Assembly: GCA_942493335.1 (NCBI GenBank)
Contig: OW818693.1
Span: forward strand, 1,860,001 to 1,924,000
Direction of reading: 5' to 3'
DNA from: JAEWSN01 sp942493335
GTDB taxonomy: Bacteria; Bacillota; Clostridia; DSM-8532
Length of the DNA stretch: 64,000 bases
Each line of letters begins with the position of its first letter. The stretch's first letter is position 1. The notes under the pieces are model-generated. The model made no database searches, was not told the DNA's origin, and worked only from the letters and a program-made list of their open reading frames with translations. Shown piece after piece: positions 35,769 to 43,356 of the stretch. The position numbers and the translations under genes are program-made.

Positions 35769-36212
35769 CTAATTTGGGGGATGATGTATAGAGCATTCGT
35801 TTGGTAGACATTTATTCTTATTAATGAGCATTGATATACACAAAATACTCATCAATAGGACAATGATATGTGGCAAGGAATAAAACCAACTTGCAATGAA
35901 TTGACTAGACGGGATTCCATCAGATATCCCGGTACCATAAAATAGAAACCATAGAATCACGGGCAACACCTGCAATATCCCGTTCACCGACAGTATGATA
36001 ATAATCAGCCATCTCTCGGAAGTTGTTTTTGCGTACAGAATAATGGTGCAAAGAATAAGTGAACCAATAATAACTTCTATTACCCCCCATAGAGCAACCT
36101 CGCGCTCCGTTGGTCCATATAAACCAAACACATAAACAGCGCCTGTAAGCACTGAAAATAATCCTAATAGAAATAGATTAATCATAATTTTCTTCGTTGA
36201 TATCATAGCCAT
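35769..36212 (-). CDS. Cassette gene: four-helix membrane protein
   Basis: 147 residues from ATG 36212 (MAMISTKKIMINL, GGGGA upstream); a longer frame to 36260 is possible. Four hydrophobic helices (LFLLGLFSVLTGAVYVF; VIEVIIGSLILCTIILYA; WLIIIILSVNGILQVLPVILWFLF; LPHIIVLLMSILCISMLI). No family recognised. Confidence 0.7.
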   Translation of the reverse strand: MAMISTKKIMINLFLLGLFSVLTGAVYVFGLYGPTEREVALWGVIEVIIGSLILCTIILYAKTTSERWLIIIILSVNGILQVLPVILWFLFYGTGISDGIPSSQFIASWFYSLPHIIVLLMSILCISMLINKNKCLPNECSIHHPPN

Positions 36213-36306
36213 TTTGTTATCCCCATTCTTTATGTTTTTTATAAAACTAAGTTGAGTCACTTTGCTCTTGTGCCAAAGAACTGGATAGACCTCGAACTTC
36301 GATTAC

Positions 36307-36414
36307 AGATAACGTCCATGTGTATGCGACGGCCTGAAACCGGGACCTCAACGCCCATCCACAGAGGCGCGCGACGCGCACCGGTTTTTGGCTGTTGAAT
36401 ACACGTAGTTAGCT
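36307..36414 (-). repeat. attC-5 (class A)
   Basis: 108 bp, AGATAAC ... GTTAGCT. Its R'' AGCTAAC differs by one base from the start core of its own cassette (GTTAGCG at 37139), the only mismatch among intact sites. Confidence 0.92.
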
Positions 36415-36483
36415 GAATTAAACCAATGTTATTGCTCAAAACACACCGTGAAAGTAAAACCCCTGATAGTAATAATAAATTAC

Positions 36484-37026
36484 CTAATCGTCTTTTGCAC
36501 TTTCAGCATAATACGAAAAATGATTTGGTATGCGAATATATGCTCGTATGTGTTCATCTTTTTCTCTTTCGATAATGCGAGAAATGTTATCGTTATTGGT
36601 ATTACCTTCAGCAACGATAATTGTATTTTGCCTATTCTCAATAACAATGCCTATATGGTCGTGATCAAGGTTGATAAATACCCTATCATATAGGATAATA
36701 TCTCCAGGCTCAGAGATAAATAGCGCTTCTCTACCAGTGTGATATTCTATCCTTTTATCTCCAATAGCGAACTCCTCCCAACCACCACAGCCAGCAAGGC
36801 TACAGGTTACACACTCATTAGGGCTATAAGGAATTAAGAAACCAGCTTTCACACAACAGTAATAAACAAACCCCGCACACCAGTTTCTATCTGCTTGCTC
36901 AAGACTCCATTTTGGGAATAAATCGACAATCGGCTTAATATTTGACTTATCATATAAAAGAGATCCATGAAATGGTCGCAGTGCCTCTGTATTGGCTACT
37001 TCTGCTAACTTTGCTCTGGTACACAT
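36484..37026 (-). CDS. Cassette gene: CHAP/NlpC-P60-like cysteine peptidase
   Basis: 180 residues. NWCAGFVYYCCVKAGF (catalytic Cys at the start of a helix), GDIILYD and HDHIGIVIENRQNTIIVAEGNTNN follow the order Cys, 'GD(I/L)', His of CHAP/NlpC/P60 amidases. No signal peptide is seen, so it may act inside the cell. Peptidoglycan or peptide amide bonds are the likely targets of the family. Confidence 0.75.
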   Translation of the reverse strand: MCTRAKLAEVANTEALRPFHGSLLYDKSNIKPIVDLFPKWSLEQADRNWCAGFVYYCCVKAGFLIPYSPNECVTCSLAGCGGWEEFAIGDKRIEYHTGREALFISEPGDIILYDRVFINLDHDHIGIVIENRQNTIIVAEGNTNNDNISRIIEREKDEHIRAYIRIPNHFSYYAESAKDD

Positions 37027-37138
37027 AATAAGCTCCTCACTTATTTATTACAAATGCTTTTCTATCAATAAAACGAAAAACATCTTCAATGCAAATCACA
37101 ATTCTTCATGCCACAGATAGCACGCCTTGGTTTATTTC

Positions 37139-37249
37139 CGCTAACGTGTATGCCTCTGCGAAGTGCCGAAACCGGGACCCGCGGCTGCTCCCGCTTCAGA
37201 GGCGCGCGACGCGCACCGGTTTTGGCATTTTGCAGAGGCAATGTTAGCT
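37139..37249 (-). repeat. attC-4 (class A)
   Basis: 111 bp, CGCTAAC ... GTTAGCT, TGCCGAAACCGG / CCGGTTTTGGCA arms. Confidence 0.93.
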
Positions 37250-37274
37250 GAAGTAGTAACTGATTGAACTTGCT

Positions 37275-37300
37275 GTGGTGGCGGCAGGACGCCGACACCA
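37275..37300. repeat. 3' chassis hairpin of the GNAT pair cassette
   Basis: GTGGTGGCGGC-AGGAC-GCCGACACCA, between the first GNAT stop and attC-4. Confidence 0.82.
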
Positions 37301-37350
37301 TTACACATTTTACTTTTATTACTAACTTGAGAATTTGAGTCATTTTGCAA

Positions 37351-37875
37351 TCATAAATAGATCCAGTACCTACGCATTATATGCTCACCCTCATCTTTGT
37401 TATATGCATTTATTTTATCCATCAAGACACCGCCGAGTTTCTCACATATACTTGCCGATACGGCGTTTTGGTCATTTATTGTCAGTAATACTTTATCAAG
37501 ATGATGTTCTCTTGCAACATTTAGGCCTTGCTTTAGTATTTCTGTCCCATAGCCTTTTCCTTGTTCAGCCAAACGAACGGAATATCCAATGCTTCCAATT
37601 CCACTCATGACACTTTCCGTTAGTTCTGTCCGTAACTGAAATTCACCTATAAACTTATCTTTATCAACCGCCCAATAATGAAAACTAACGGGTTGATCAG
37701 GAATCAAACCCAGCTCCTTTTTGTCGTACCAGTCTCTTGTTCTTTCAAACCAGGTCTCATCAATAGATGCAGGATTTGTTGGACGAAAGGAAAGTATGTT
37801 ATGGTCGTAGAACTCCTGACAGTAGTCCCGATAGCCACTTAAGAAAGAAGATTCCCTGCGTATCAGAGTCAACAT
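37351..37875 (-). CDS. Cassette gene: GNAT acetyltransferase
   Basis: 174 residues from ATG 37875 (MLTLIRRESSF) with AAGGAGG nine bases before it. GSIGYSVRLAEQGKGYGTEILKQGLNVAREHHLDKVLLTINDQNAVSASICEKLGG is a classic acetyl-CoA-binding region of YjcK/Acetyltransf_3-like proteins. It shares its cassette with a second GNAT gene; no attC separates them, only a hybrid hairpin. Confidence 0.86.
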   Translation of the reverse strand: MLTLIRRESSFLSGYRDYCQEFYDHNILSFRPTNPASIDETWFERTRDWYDKKELGLIPDQPVSFHYWAVDKDKFIGEFQLRTELTESVMSGIGSIGYSVRLAEQGKGYGTEILKQGLNVAREHHLDKVLLTINDQNAVSASICEKLGGVLMDKINAYNKDEGEHIMRRYWIYL

Positions 37876-37990
37876 AAAACATCGCCTCCTTGCTTGAAAC
37901 ACTAAATAATCCATGTAAAAAATCATAATATTTATGTATTATATGTAAGGATTGCTACTCCGTCATACAAAATCTGTTTTCGATTACATC

Positions 37991-38016
37991 CCGCCGCAGG
38001 ACGCCGATACCACCAC
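37991..38016. repeat. Hybrid 5'/3' chassis hairpin between two GNAT genes
   Basis: CCGCCGCAGGACGCCGATACCACCAC: the left half is the 5' hairpin, the right half the 3' hairpin, joined inside the shared AGGAC loop. An attC is expected here and is missing. Confidence 0.75.
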
Positions 38017-38074
38017 GCACTTTATCAAAAGCAATCTAGACGAATTTCACAAAATGCATATTTGAAAGTTCGAA

Positions 38075-38500
38075 TCACAGGTCTTTCCTATATATTAGTT
38101 TTGTTTTGCTCACATAACCGCAACTTGAATAAAATGCTTGTGCTGTTATGTTTTTGACTGAAGTGGCAATATCGACTATATAGATATTAGTTTTTTTAAA
38201 CTCAGACTCAATTTGTTCAATTAGTTTCTTGGCGATGCCTTGTCTTCTATATTTTTCTGATACATACAACTCGGCAACCTCACCATGTAAACTTTTGTAG
38301 CACATTGAGCGGCATATTTGACCACACAGAAAACCTGAAGGTTCATTATTTACAAATGCAATTAGGACAATTTCGTTTTTGTTGTGCAGTAAAGAATCAA
38401 TGATCGTATTCTCATCTGTACAATCACCATTAAATGCGTTATTAAGATGATGTAAGGCTTTTGAATCACTATGATCAGCTATTTTTATATGTATATCCAT
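38075..38500 (-). CDS. Cassette gene: GNAT acetyltransferase (AAC-like)
   Basis: 141 residues: GEVAELYVSEKYRRQGIAKKLIEQIESEFKKTNIYIVDIATSVKNITAQAFYSSCGY is a typical GNAT core, like the AAC(6')/AAC(3)-type and RimI-like small acetyltransferases. Second gene of a fused cassette whose own attC was apparently lost. Confidence 0.84.
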   Translation of the reverse strand: MDIHIKIADHSDSKALHHLNNAFNGDCTDENTIIDSLLHNKNEIVLIAFVNNEPSGFLCGQICRSMCYKSLHGEVAELYVSEKYRRQGIAKKLIEQIESEFKKTNIYIVDIATSVKNITAQAFYSSCGYVSKTKLIYRKDL

Positions 38501-38588
38501 ATCTCATTACCCCTCCGCTTTAGACATTAATCAAAATAGGTTTTCTTTACGTTTTGTATAATATAAGTTAGACCAGTTTCGATAATCA

Positions 38589-38607
38589 CCGCCGCCGGAT
38601 GCGGCGG
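38589..38607. repeat. 5' chassis hairpin of the GNAT pair cassette
   Basis: CCGCCGC-CGGAT-GCGGCGG: stem kept exactly while the loop has changed. Confidence 0.82.
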
Positions 38608-38631
38608 CTTGGTATGGGTTGTTACTATTTC

Positions 38632-38732
38632 AGCTAACGCATATGTATTTATGACGGCCAAAAACCGCTGTTTTGAGCCCAATTCTGAATAAACTTGTAC
38701 GGTTTTTGGCTGTTATAAATATGAAGTTATCT
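38632..38732 (-). repeat. attC-3 (divergent class C)
   Basis: 101 bp, AGCTAAC ... GTTATCT. Arms CATATGTATTTATGACGGCCAAAAACCG / CGGTTTTTGGCTGTTATAAATATG keep the fold, but the conserved GCGCGCGACGCGCA centre is absent. Bases 38733-38884 beyond it hold no gene. Confidence 0.85.
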
Positions 38733-38884
38733 GCTGTTTAGCTTTTCTTCAACGCCCTGCCCGAACAATCAGACTTACAGAGCTTTGCCCTAACAAACGC
38801 GCTTCAGCGCATAAACGATAAAATGACAAGGATTATGCCTAGTCGTCATCCCATTATACAAACCTACTCAATTGCTATTTTTAA

Positions 38885-39478
38885 CTATTTGCACAAGTGA
38901 TCAATATATTTATAAAAAACATTACTTAAAGCAGAAATCGTTATTTTTTTATTTTTACCACCTAATTCCATCACCTGAGGCAAATGTATAAAACACGTTT
39001 TTGATCTAATTCCTAATTTTTCAGATAAATAAAAACTGTAATAGAATGCATGATTGCACAAATAACATCCAGCATTGTTTGAAATCCTTCCGGTCAAACC
39101 ATTTCTCTTTATCAAATTAAGCAGTTCCTCTATTTGAAATTGAGACATATATGCTGTTTTTCCGTCTTCTACTATCAAACAATTTTTTCTTATACTTCCA
39201 TTGCTGTCCTTTTTTCCTGAATCATCAAAGTTCAATGCAAACCTTTCAATGTTTATGCAATTTCGTTCCAATGCAACACCAAATAAAAATATGTAATCCG
39301 GTTTAATTTCACCAATAGCTTTTTCAAGTTGTTGCTCTAATTTTGAATATACTGAGCTTAATAATAGATAATTTATGTCCTGTTGTTCTTCCATTGAAGC
39401 TTGCAATTCATTCAATAATATTCTCGATGGATTTCTTTCACCATCAAAACATCCTATTAATACCTTTTTTCCAACCAT
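38885..39478 (-). CDS. Cassette gene: pyroglutamyl-peptidase-I-like protein
   Basis: 197 residues. SNNAGCYLCNHAFYYSFYLSEK carries the catalytic Cys of family C15 (NAGxYLCN), and CFIHLPQV the His; GVALERNCINIERFALNF covers the substrate-loop region. The family removes N-terminal pyroglutamate from peptides. ATG 39478 (MVGKKVLIGCFDG) follows AAAGGTGATTTTACTA. The usual GFxPF start is GCFDGERNPS here, so it is a diverged member. Confidence 0.78.
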   Translation of the reverse strand: MVGKKVLIGCFDGERNPSRILLNELQASMEEQQDINYLLLSSVYSKLEQQLEKAIGEIKPDYIFLFGVALERNCINIERFALNFDDSGKKDSNGSIRKNCLIVEDGKTAYMSQFQIEELLNLIKRNGLTGRISNNAGCYLCNHAFYYSFYLSEKLGIRSKTCFIHLPQVMELGGKNKKITISALSNVFYKYIDHLCK

Positions 39479-39642
39479 TAGTAAAATCACCTTTATCCTA
39501 TCACATATTTACACTTGTCAACACCTTGGTTCTATTCCTTCGCGCGATGCACAGATTTTCATCGCATTTAATCTAACAAATCATTCATGTATTTCCTAAA
39601 TGTGTTTTTCACATCTGTGGAACTGCTTCAAAGCTAAATGGC

Positions 39643-39750
39643 AGATAACGTGTATGCCTCTGCGACGTGCTGAAACCGGGACCTCAACGCCCTTCTTCAA
39701 CGGCGCGCGACGCGCACCGGTTTTAGCATGTTGCAGAGGCAATGTTATAT
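39643..39750 (-). repeat. attC-2 (class A)
   Basis: 108 bp, AGATAAC ... GTTATAT, TGCTGAAACCGG / CCGGTTTTAGCA arms. Confidence 0.93.
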
Positions 39751-39830
39751 GCTGCCCCATGACCCGCGAAGCCAGAGCCACACGGATGTGGCGCCTAACC
39801 TTCACGCTGTATTATGATTATTAGCAAATG

Positions 39831-40575
39831 CTAAGTGTCGTTAATGCAACTCTCTAAAGCGACTATAAGATCATGCCAATCGTTAATATGTAAATAATTG
39901 CAACTTGGGGGAACATTTTTATTCTGTTCGCGCCAGGGGTTATCCATTACTTCATCGTCGTACCATACAGGAAATATGCCAACTGCTGCGGAGCCCTCAA
40001 CATCTGCCTTTATGTTATCGCCACAGAACCATACGTCATCAGCATCAAGTTTAGCTTTTTTCAATGCAAGTTCAAATAGCATTGGTGATGGCTTTCGGAA
40101 CATATACTCACTTGATGTGATAATAAATTCGAATTGATTGCGTGGCAACATCCTATTAATGCGTTCTGTCAAAGCTGCTCCTGACCAGCCAATATTACTT
40201 ATAACTCCGCTTCGAATACCGTTAAAATTGATAAAATCAAGCATTATATCAACATTCGGCATGAGTGCACCGCCTGAAACATTGTCCCATAGTATCTTTT
40301 CCGCCTCTAAAAATGAAATAGAAAGTTCAATTTCAAGGTATTCATATAAAAATCTTTGAAACTGCCGTTCATGGAGTTCCATACCTATTTCACGTACAAT
40401 TCCGATTTGTTCGAATAACTTCTGTCCAAAATCGTAGATTTGCTTTGGCGTTAATTCATTCTTATTTTTTCTTATATGTTCAAACAGCTACTTCACCACG
40501 TAAAAAATCAACATTAGGCTCACAGAGTAAGGTGTTTCCATAGTCAAACATAATCATTTTTGGTTTCTTGTGCAT
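39831..40575 (-). pseudogene. Cassette gene: HAD-family hydrolase, frameshifted
   Basis: A haloacid-dehalogenase-type phosphatase split by a one-base frameshift near 40481-40488. The first frame starts at ATG 40575 (MHKKPKMIMFDYGNTLLCEP, motif I DxxxT/L) and stops at TGA soon after FLRGEVAV; the second frame resumes FEHIRKNKNELTPKQIY and runs to 39831 with SGVISNIGW (motif II), FRKPSPMLFELAL (motif III) and VWFCGDNIKADVEG (motif IV). All motifs are otherwise intact, so the break is recent, or a sequencing error. Confidence 0.78.
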
Positions 40576-40682
40576 TTTCGTCTCCTTTTTTGAACATATA
40601 TATGCGATGGTTAACCACCATAATCACTCCAAAGCCTTTCCCAGCCACACGATGTGGCGGAGATAGCTCTTCATGGGGTGGC

Positions 40683-40790
40683 ATATAACGTGTATGCCTC
40701 TGCGAAGTGCTAAAACCGGGACCTCAGCGCCCATCTTCAGCGGCGCGCGACGCGCACCGGTTTTGGCATTTTGAAGAGGCGATGTTAGCT
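40683..40790 (-). repeat. attC-1 (class A, integrase-proximal)
   Basis: 108 bp, ATATAAC ... GTTAGCT, central GGCGCGCGACGCGCACCGG. First attC of the array; its cassette begins at the attI-like core. Confidence 0.93.
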
Positions 40791-40815
40791 GGAGTTACAA
40801 CTGATTAAGCTTGCC

Positions 40816-40845
40816 GTGGTGGCGGCAGGACGCCGACACCGCCAC
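40816..40845. repeat. 3' chassis hairpin of cassette 1
   Basis: GTGGTGGCGGC-AGGAC-GCCGACACCGCCAC between gene stop and attC-1. Confidence 0.83.
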
Positions 40846-40898
40846 GACAAAAACACATTCTTACAATACAATGAGTACGATGCCAATAGATCATATAA

Positions 40899-41663
40899 TC
40901 AAGTCTGTTGCTTTATGGAATAAACATTTAACACCAACTCTTTATCAGAAGATTCTTTTTCAGTATAATTTGAGAACGACTTTACTATTTCCATACCACG
41001 TTTATGAAAAATATCCTCCAATTCAACTAAAGAGTAAAGCCGAATGGGGTTTGCATTTTCCATATCAATCTGAGGCTTAAGAGCAATTTCACCATAACGG
41101 AGATTATGAGCGCCCAATGTCATAAGTCGAGATATAGAATCCCAGCCATATTGCCAAATTGTCAGCATACTCTCCCCAATCTCACAGTCTGTTTTCGGAA
41201 AATAACGTTCTGCATAATCGGCATTGTTTATACCCATAAAATGCTTTCCACCGCTTTTTAGCGCTTTAGAAATCACATCGAATATTTTCAAATTTTCCTC
41301 ATTATTTTCCAGATATCCAATGGCGCCATCATCAAGATTAAGAACAACATCAAACTCTTCTTGAAAGGTAACATCCCTTATATCCGCATGAACAAATGTT
41401 GCGTCAAGGGATAATTCTTGTGCAGTGCTTTTCGCATCATCAATATATACCTTTGTGATATCCACACCGGTCACAGAAAATCCTTTACGGGCAAATGCAA
41501 GAGAGTGACGACCGTAACCACAAGCCAGGTCAAGAATGCGCTCCTTTCCTGTCAGACCAAGTGCAGTAATAATAAACTCCACTTGATGGTCTGTGTTTTC
41601 CGTCCAGGGCTGATTTTTAGCACCCAATGTCCAGATATGCTTGTACCAATCAGATTGTCCCAT
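40899..41663 (-). CDS. Cassette gene 1: class I SAM methyltransferase
   Basis: 254 residues. ERILDLACGYGRHSLAFARKG (motif I), GVDITKVYIDDAKS (II) and VVLNLDDGAIGYLEN (IV) show a UbiE/methyltransferase-25-type enzyme. MGQSDWYKHIWTLGAKNQPW resembles the start of small-molecule methyltransferases. It is the most recently inserted position by the usual integron rule and is flanked by the chassis hairpins (41753 and 40816). Substrate unknown. Confidence 0.82.
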   Translation of the reverse strand: MGQSDWYKHIWTLGAKNQPWTENTDHQVEFIITALGLTGKERILDLACGYGRHSLAFARKGFSVTGVDITKVYIDDAKSTAQELSLDATFVHADIRDVTFQEEFDVVLNLDDGAIGYLENNEENLKIFDVISKALKSGGKHFMGINNADYAERYFPKTDCEIGESMLTIWQYGWDSISRLMTLGAHNLRYGEIALKPQIDMENANPIRLYSLVELEDIFHKRGMEIVKSFSNYTEKESSDKELVLNVYSIKQQT

Positions 41664-41752
41664 TATATACCTCGTTTAATGGTTTTTTTTGGACCGCCAT
41701 AATAATATGCTATTCTTTCTTTGTGCCCATACAAATTGTAATAAAGCATTCC

Positions 41753-41771
41753 CCGCCGCAGGACGCGGCGG
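41753..41771. repeat. 5' chassis hairpin of cassette 1
   Basis: Perfect CCGCCGC-AGGAC-GCGGCGG, 22 bases from the attI-like core. Confidence 0.85.
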
Positions 41772-41792
41772 TTTATATGTTGATGTAATTTC

Positions 41793-41860
41793 AGCTAACT
41801 CCTATTACACGAATGTCATATATTCCATCTCTGTTGTTGGATTCGCGAAGTCGCGAATCC
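41793..41860 (-). other. attI-like site next to the integrase
   Basis: The minus-strand core GTTAGCT (41793-41799) marks the junction with cassette 1. It is followed toward the integrase by a perfect 10-bp inverted repeat (GGATTCGCGA / TCGCGAATCC, 41839-41860), then GGTGTATCTGCGACG at about 41871, a word shared with the L'' side of class-A attC sites. No second attC arm is present, as expected of attI rather than attC. The exact limits are inferred. Confidence 0.6.
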
Positions 41861-41984
41861 TTACGATATGGGTGTATCTGCGACGTTCATTTCAGGATAT
41901 TGCATGTTTTGGCATGATAGACGAAGTTGGTTTCGGGAAATATACTATGGGCGAGGAATGGGGAGGATCCTGTGTTTTCCCTTA

Positions 41985-43067
41985 TCAATCCAGCAAGGTG
42001 TCCATCGGGCTCCGAATCTTGGCTATGCTTTTCTTCGATACATGCGTGTAAATCTCCGTTGTCTTTGAACTCGAATGTCCAAGCAACTCCTGAATGTATC
42101 GCAGATCCGTCCCTCCCTCCAGCAGATGCGTCGCAAAGGAATGTCTCAACACATGCACACCCACTTCCTTTTTGATTGCGGCTTTCGAAAGAGCATCAGC
42201 AAATACGTGCTGAACGGATCTTTCCGTCAGAAAATGATCGTCCCCAGCCTGCCCAGGGAATAGCCATGTTTTCGGTTTATATAGCCGATAGTACTCCCGC
42301 AGTGCCTCAAGAACCTTCTCGGAGAGCATCACATAGCGGTCCTTCCGCCCCTTTGCCTGCTTTATCCGGATCATCATCCTGTCACTGTCGACGTCCGCAA
42401 TGGTTAGCCGAACAACTTCCCCAACACGCAATCCAGATGAATAAATCATGTACAATATTGTTCTGTGTTTGATGTTGGACACCTGTTCGAACAGCGTCTT
42501 CACTTCCTTTTGGCTTAGGACCTGTGGCAATTGGCGATCCTTCTTGGGCCGCGGGATAGCTTGCATCGGCTTACTCAAGACCCTATCACAAAAAAAGGAC
42601 ATTGCACTGATGAATTGATTCGCGAAAGAATGTGACAGTTCCTTTTCGTTTATCATCCGTTCCACATATGCACGGATTTCCCGGTTCCCCGGCACGTTGT
42701 CGTTTTGCAATTGTTCAAGAAATCGTCGCGTATGCCCTTCATACGCTTTTCTTGTTTTCACACTATACCCGGCAAGAATCAGTTCCTGTTGAAGCGTCGT
42801 AAATGCCATGGCACGCTCGCCATGCAATCCTGCAGCAGTATCTGGGATAGCCGTCCCTATCCCATTCCCATCCAGCCAGATGACTTCATCGCACTCGGAC
42901 AGACCCTTCAGTTTCTCCCTGGTTCTGTTGTCCAGTGGAAATCTCCATGTTTTGTCATGCGGATGGTACAGTCCCTGTCCAATGGTTTTGATCGCCTTGA
43001 CATACTCAGGTGAATAAACAAAAGAAACGATATAGGCTCCTTCATCCTGTCGAATTGTGAAGCTCAT
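41985..43067 (-). CDS. Tyrosine recombinase beside the array, IntI-like position but no I2 insert
   Basis: 360 residues. ATG 43067 (MSFTIRQDEGAYIVSF) has AAGGGAG eight bases before it. An extra N-terminal domain (about 1-75, ending HDKTWRFPLDNRTREKL) precedes the SAM-like core-binding domain and the catalytic domain: SSGLRVGEVVRL (Arg), KQAKGRKDR (Lys), HVLRHSFATHLLEGG (His-x-x-Arg), LLGHSSSKTTEIYTHVS (His, Tyr). Between the Lys and HxxR regions IntI proteins carry about 30 extra residues (I2 helix, DPRSG); here WLFPGQAGDDHFLTERS follows directly, as in XerC/D-like enzymes. It points the same way as the cassettes, whose first core lies about 190 bp past its stop. Likely the cassette integrase. 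Confidence 0.82.
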   Translation of the reverse strand: MSFTIRQDEGAYIVSFVYSPEYVKAIKTIGQGLYHPHDKTWRFPLDNRTREKLKGLSECDEVIWLDGNGIGTAIPDTAAGLHGERAMAFTTLQQELILAGYSVKTRKAYEGHTRRFLEQLQNDNVPGNREIRAYVERMINEKELSHSFANQFISAMSFFCDRVLSKPMQAIPRPKKDRQLPQVLSQKEVKTLFEQVSNIKHRTILYMIYSSGLRVGEVVRLTIADVDSDRMMIRIKQAKGRKDRYVMLSEKVLEALREYYRLYKPKTWLFPGQAGDDHFLTERSVQHVFADALSKAAIKKEVGVHVLRHSFATHLLEGGTDLRYIQELLGHSSSKTTEIYTHVSKKSIAKIRSPMDTLLD

Positions 43068-43356
43068 GATCCATGCTCCCTTGCCTGTATTCCCCGAACC
43101 ATGTTTCTCTACGATCAGCATAGCATATCCATTTTGTTATGAACACCATGCGCAGGGCATGGCATGAAACATTTGTCGACAATCATCCAAGTACAAAGCA
43201 CATAACAAAAAGGATCATGAATAATCGATACATTCCGGTAGAATCCGTATAGAATGATGATCATGTGAATGTCAAAATCATAAGGTGCCGTTGCGTGATC
43301 ACCATCAGAAGTTACGGATATCGGTTGCAGAATAATGCCACACAGGAGGAAAACTC
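43068..43356. other. Intergenic region between integrase and ThuA-like gene
   Basis: 289 bases between divergent genes, so it should hold both promoters. No clear -35/-10 pair, LexA box or hairpin was found. The ThuA gene has AGGAGG near 43348. Confidence 0.4.

Larger units (their letters stand above)
21343..41799 (-). mobile_element. Integron-like gene cassette array, 22 attC sites
   Basis: Twenty-two attC-like sites divide about 20 kb into cassettes. On the minus strand each cassette begins with a GTTRRRY core, carries usually one gene, and ends in its own attC. The genes are AT-rich compared with the flanks and of mixed families. In 20 of 22 cassettes the core at the cassette start is the exact reverse complement of the R'' core of its own attC, which is what insertion of a circular cassette at G/TT predicts. 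The array begins at 41793-41799 next to the integrase and ends in a scar at 21343. Confidence 0.9.

Noticed and set aside
21408..40790. Regularly spaced repeats as a CRISPR array
   Set aside because: Units are about 105-111 bp, are imperfect palindromes with RYYYAAC/GTTRRRY ends and are separated by whole genes, so they are attC sites, and no cas genes are present.
41985..43067. The recombinase as integrase of the tRNA-fMet island
   Set aside because: It is more than 20 kb from the tRNA repeats and adjacent to the attI-like core instead; the matched cassette cores favour its link to the array, though a double role cannot be excluded.
43094..43108. LexA-like box upstream of the integrase
   Set aside because: CGAACCATGTTTC near 43096 resembles CGAACnnnnGTTCG but has only three bases between half-sites and a poor second half, so SOS control is not supported.
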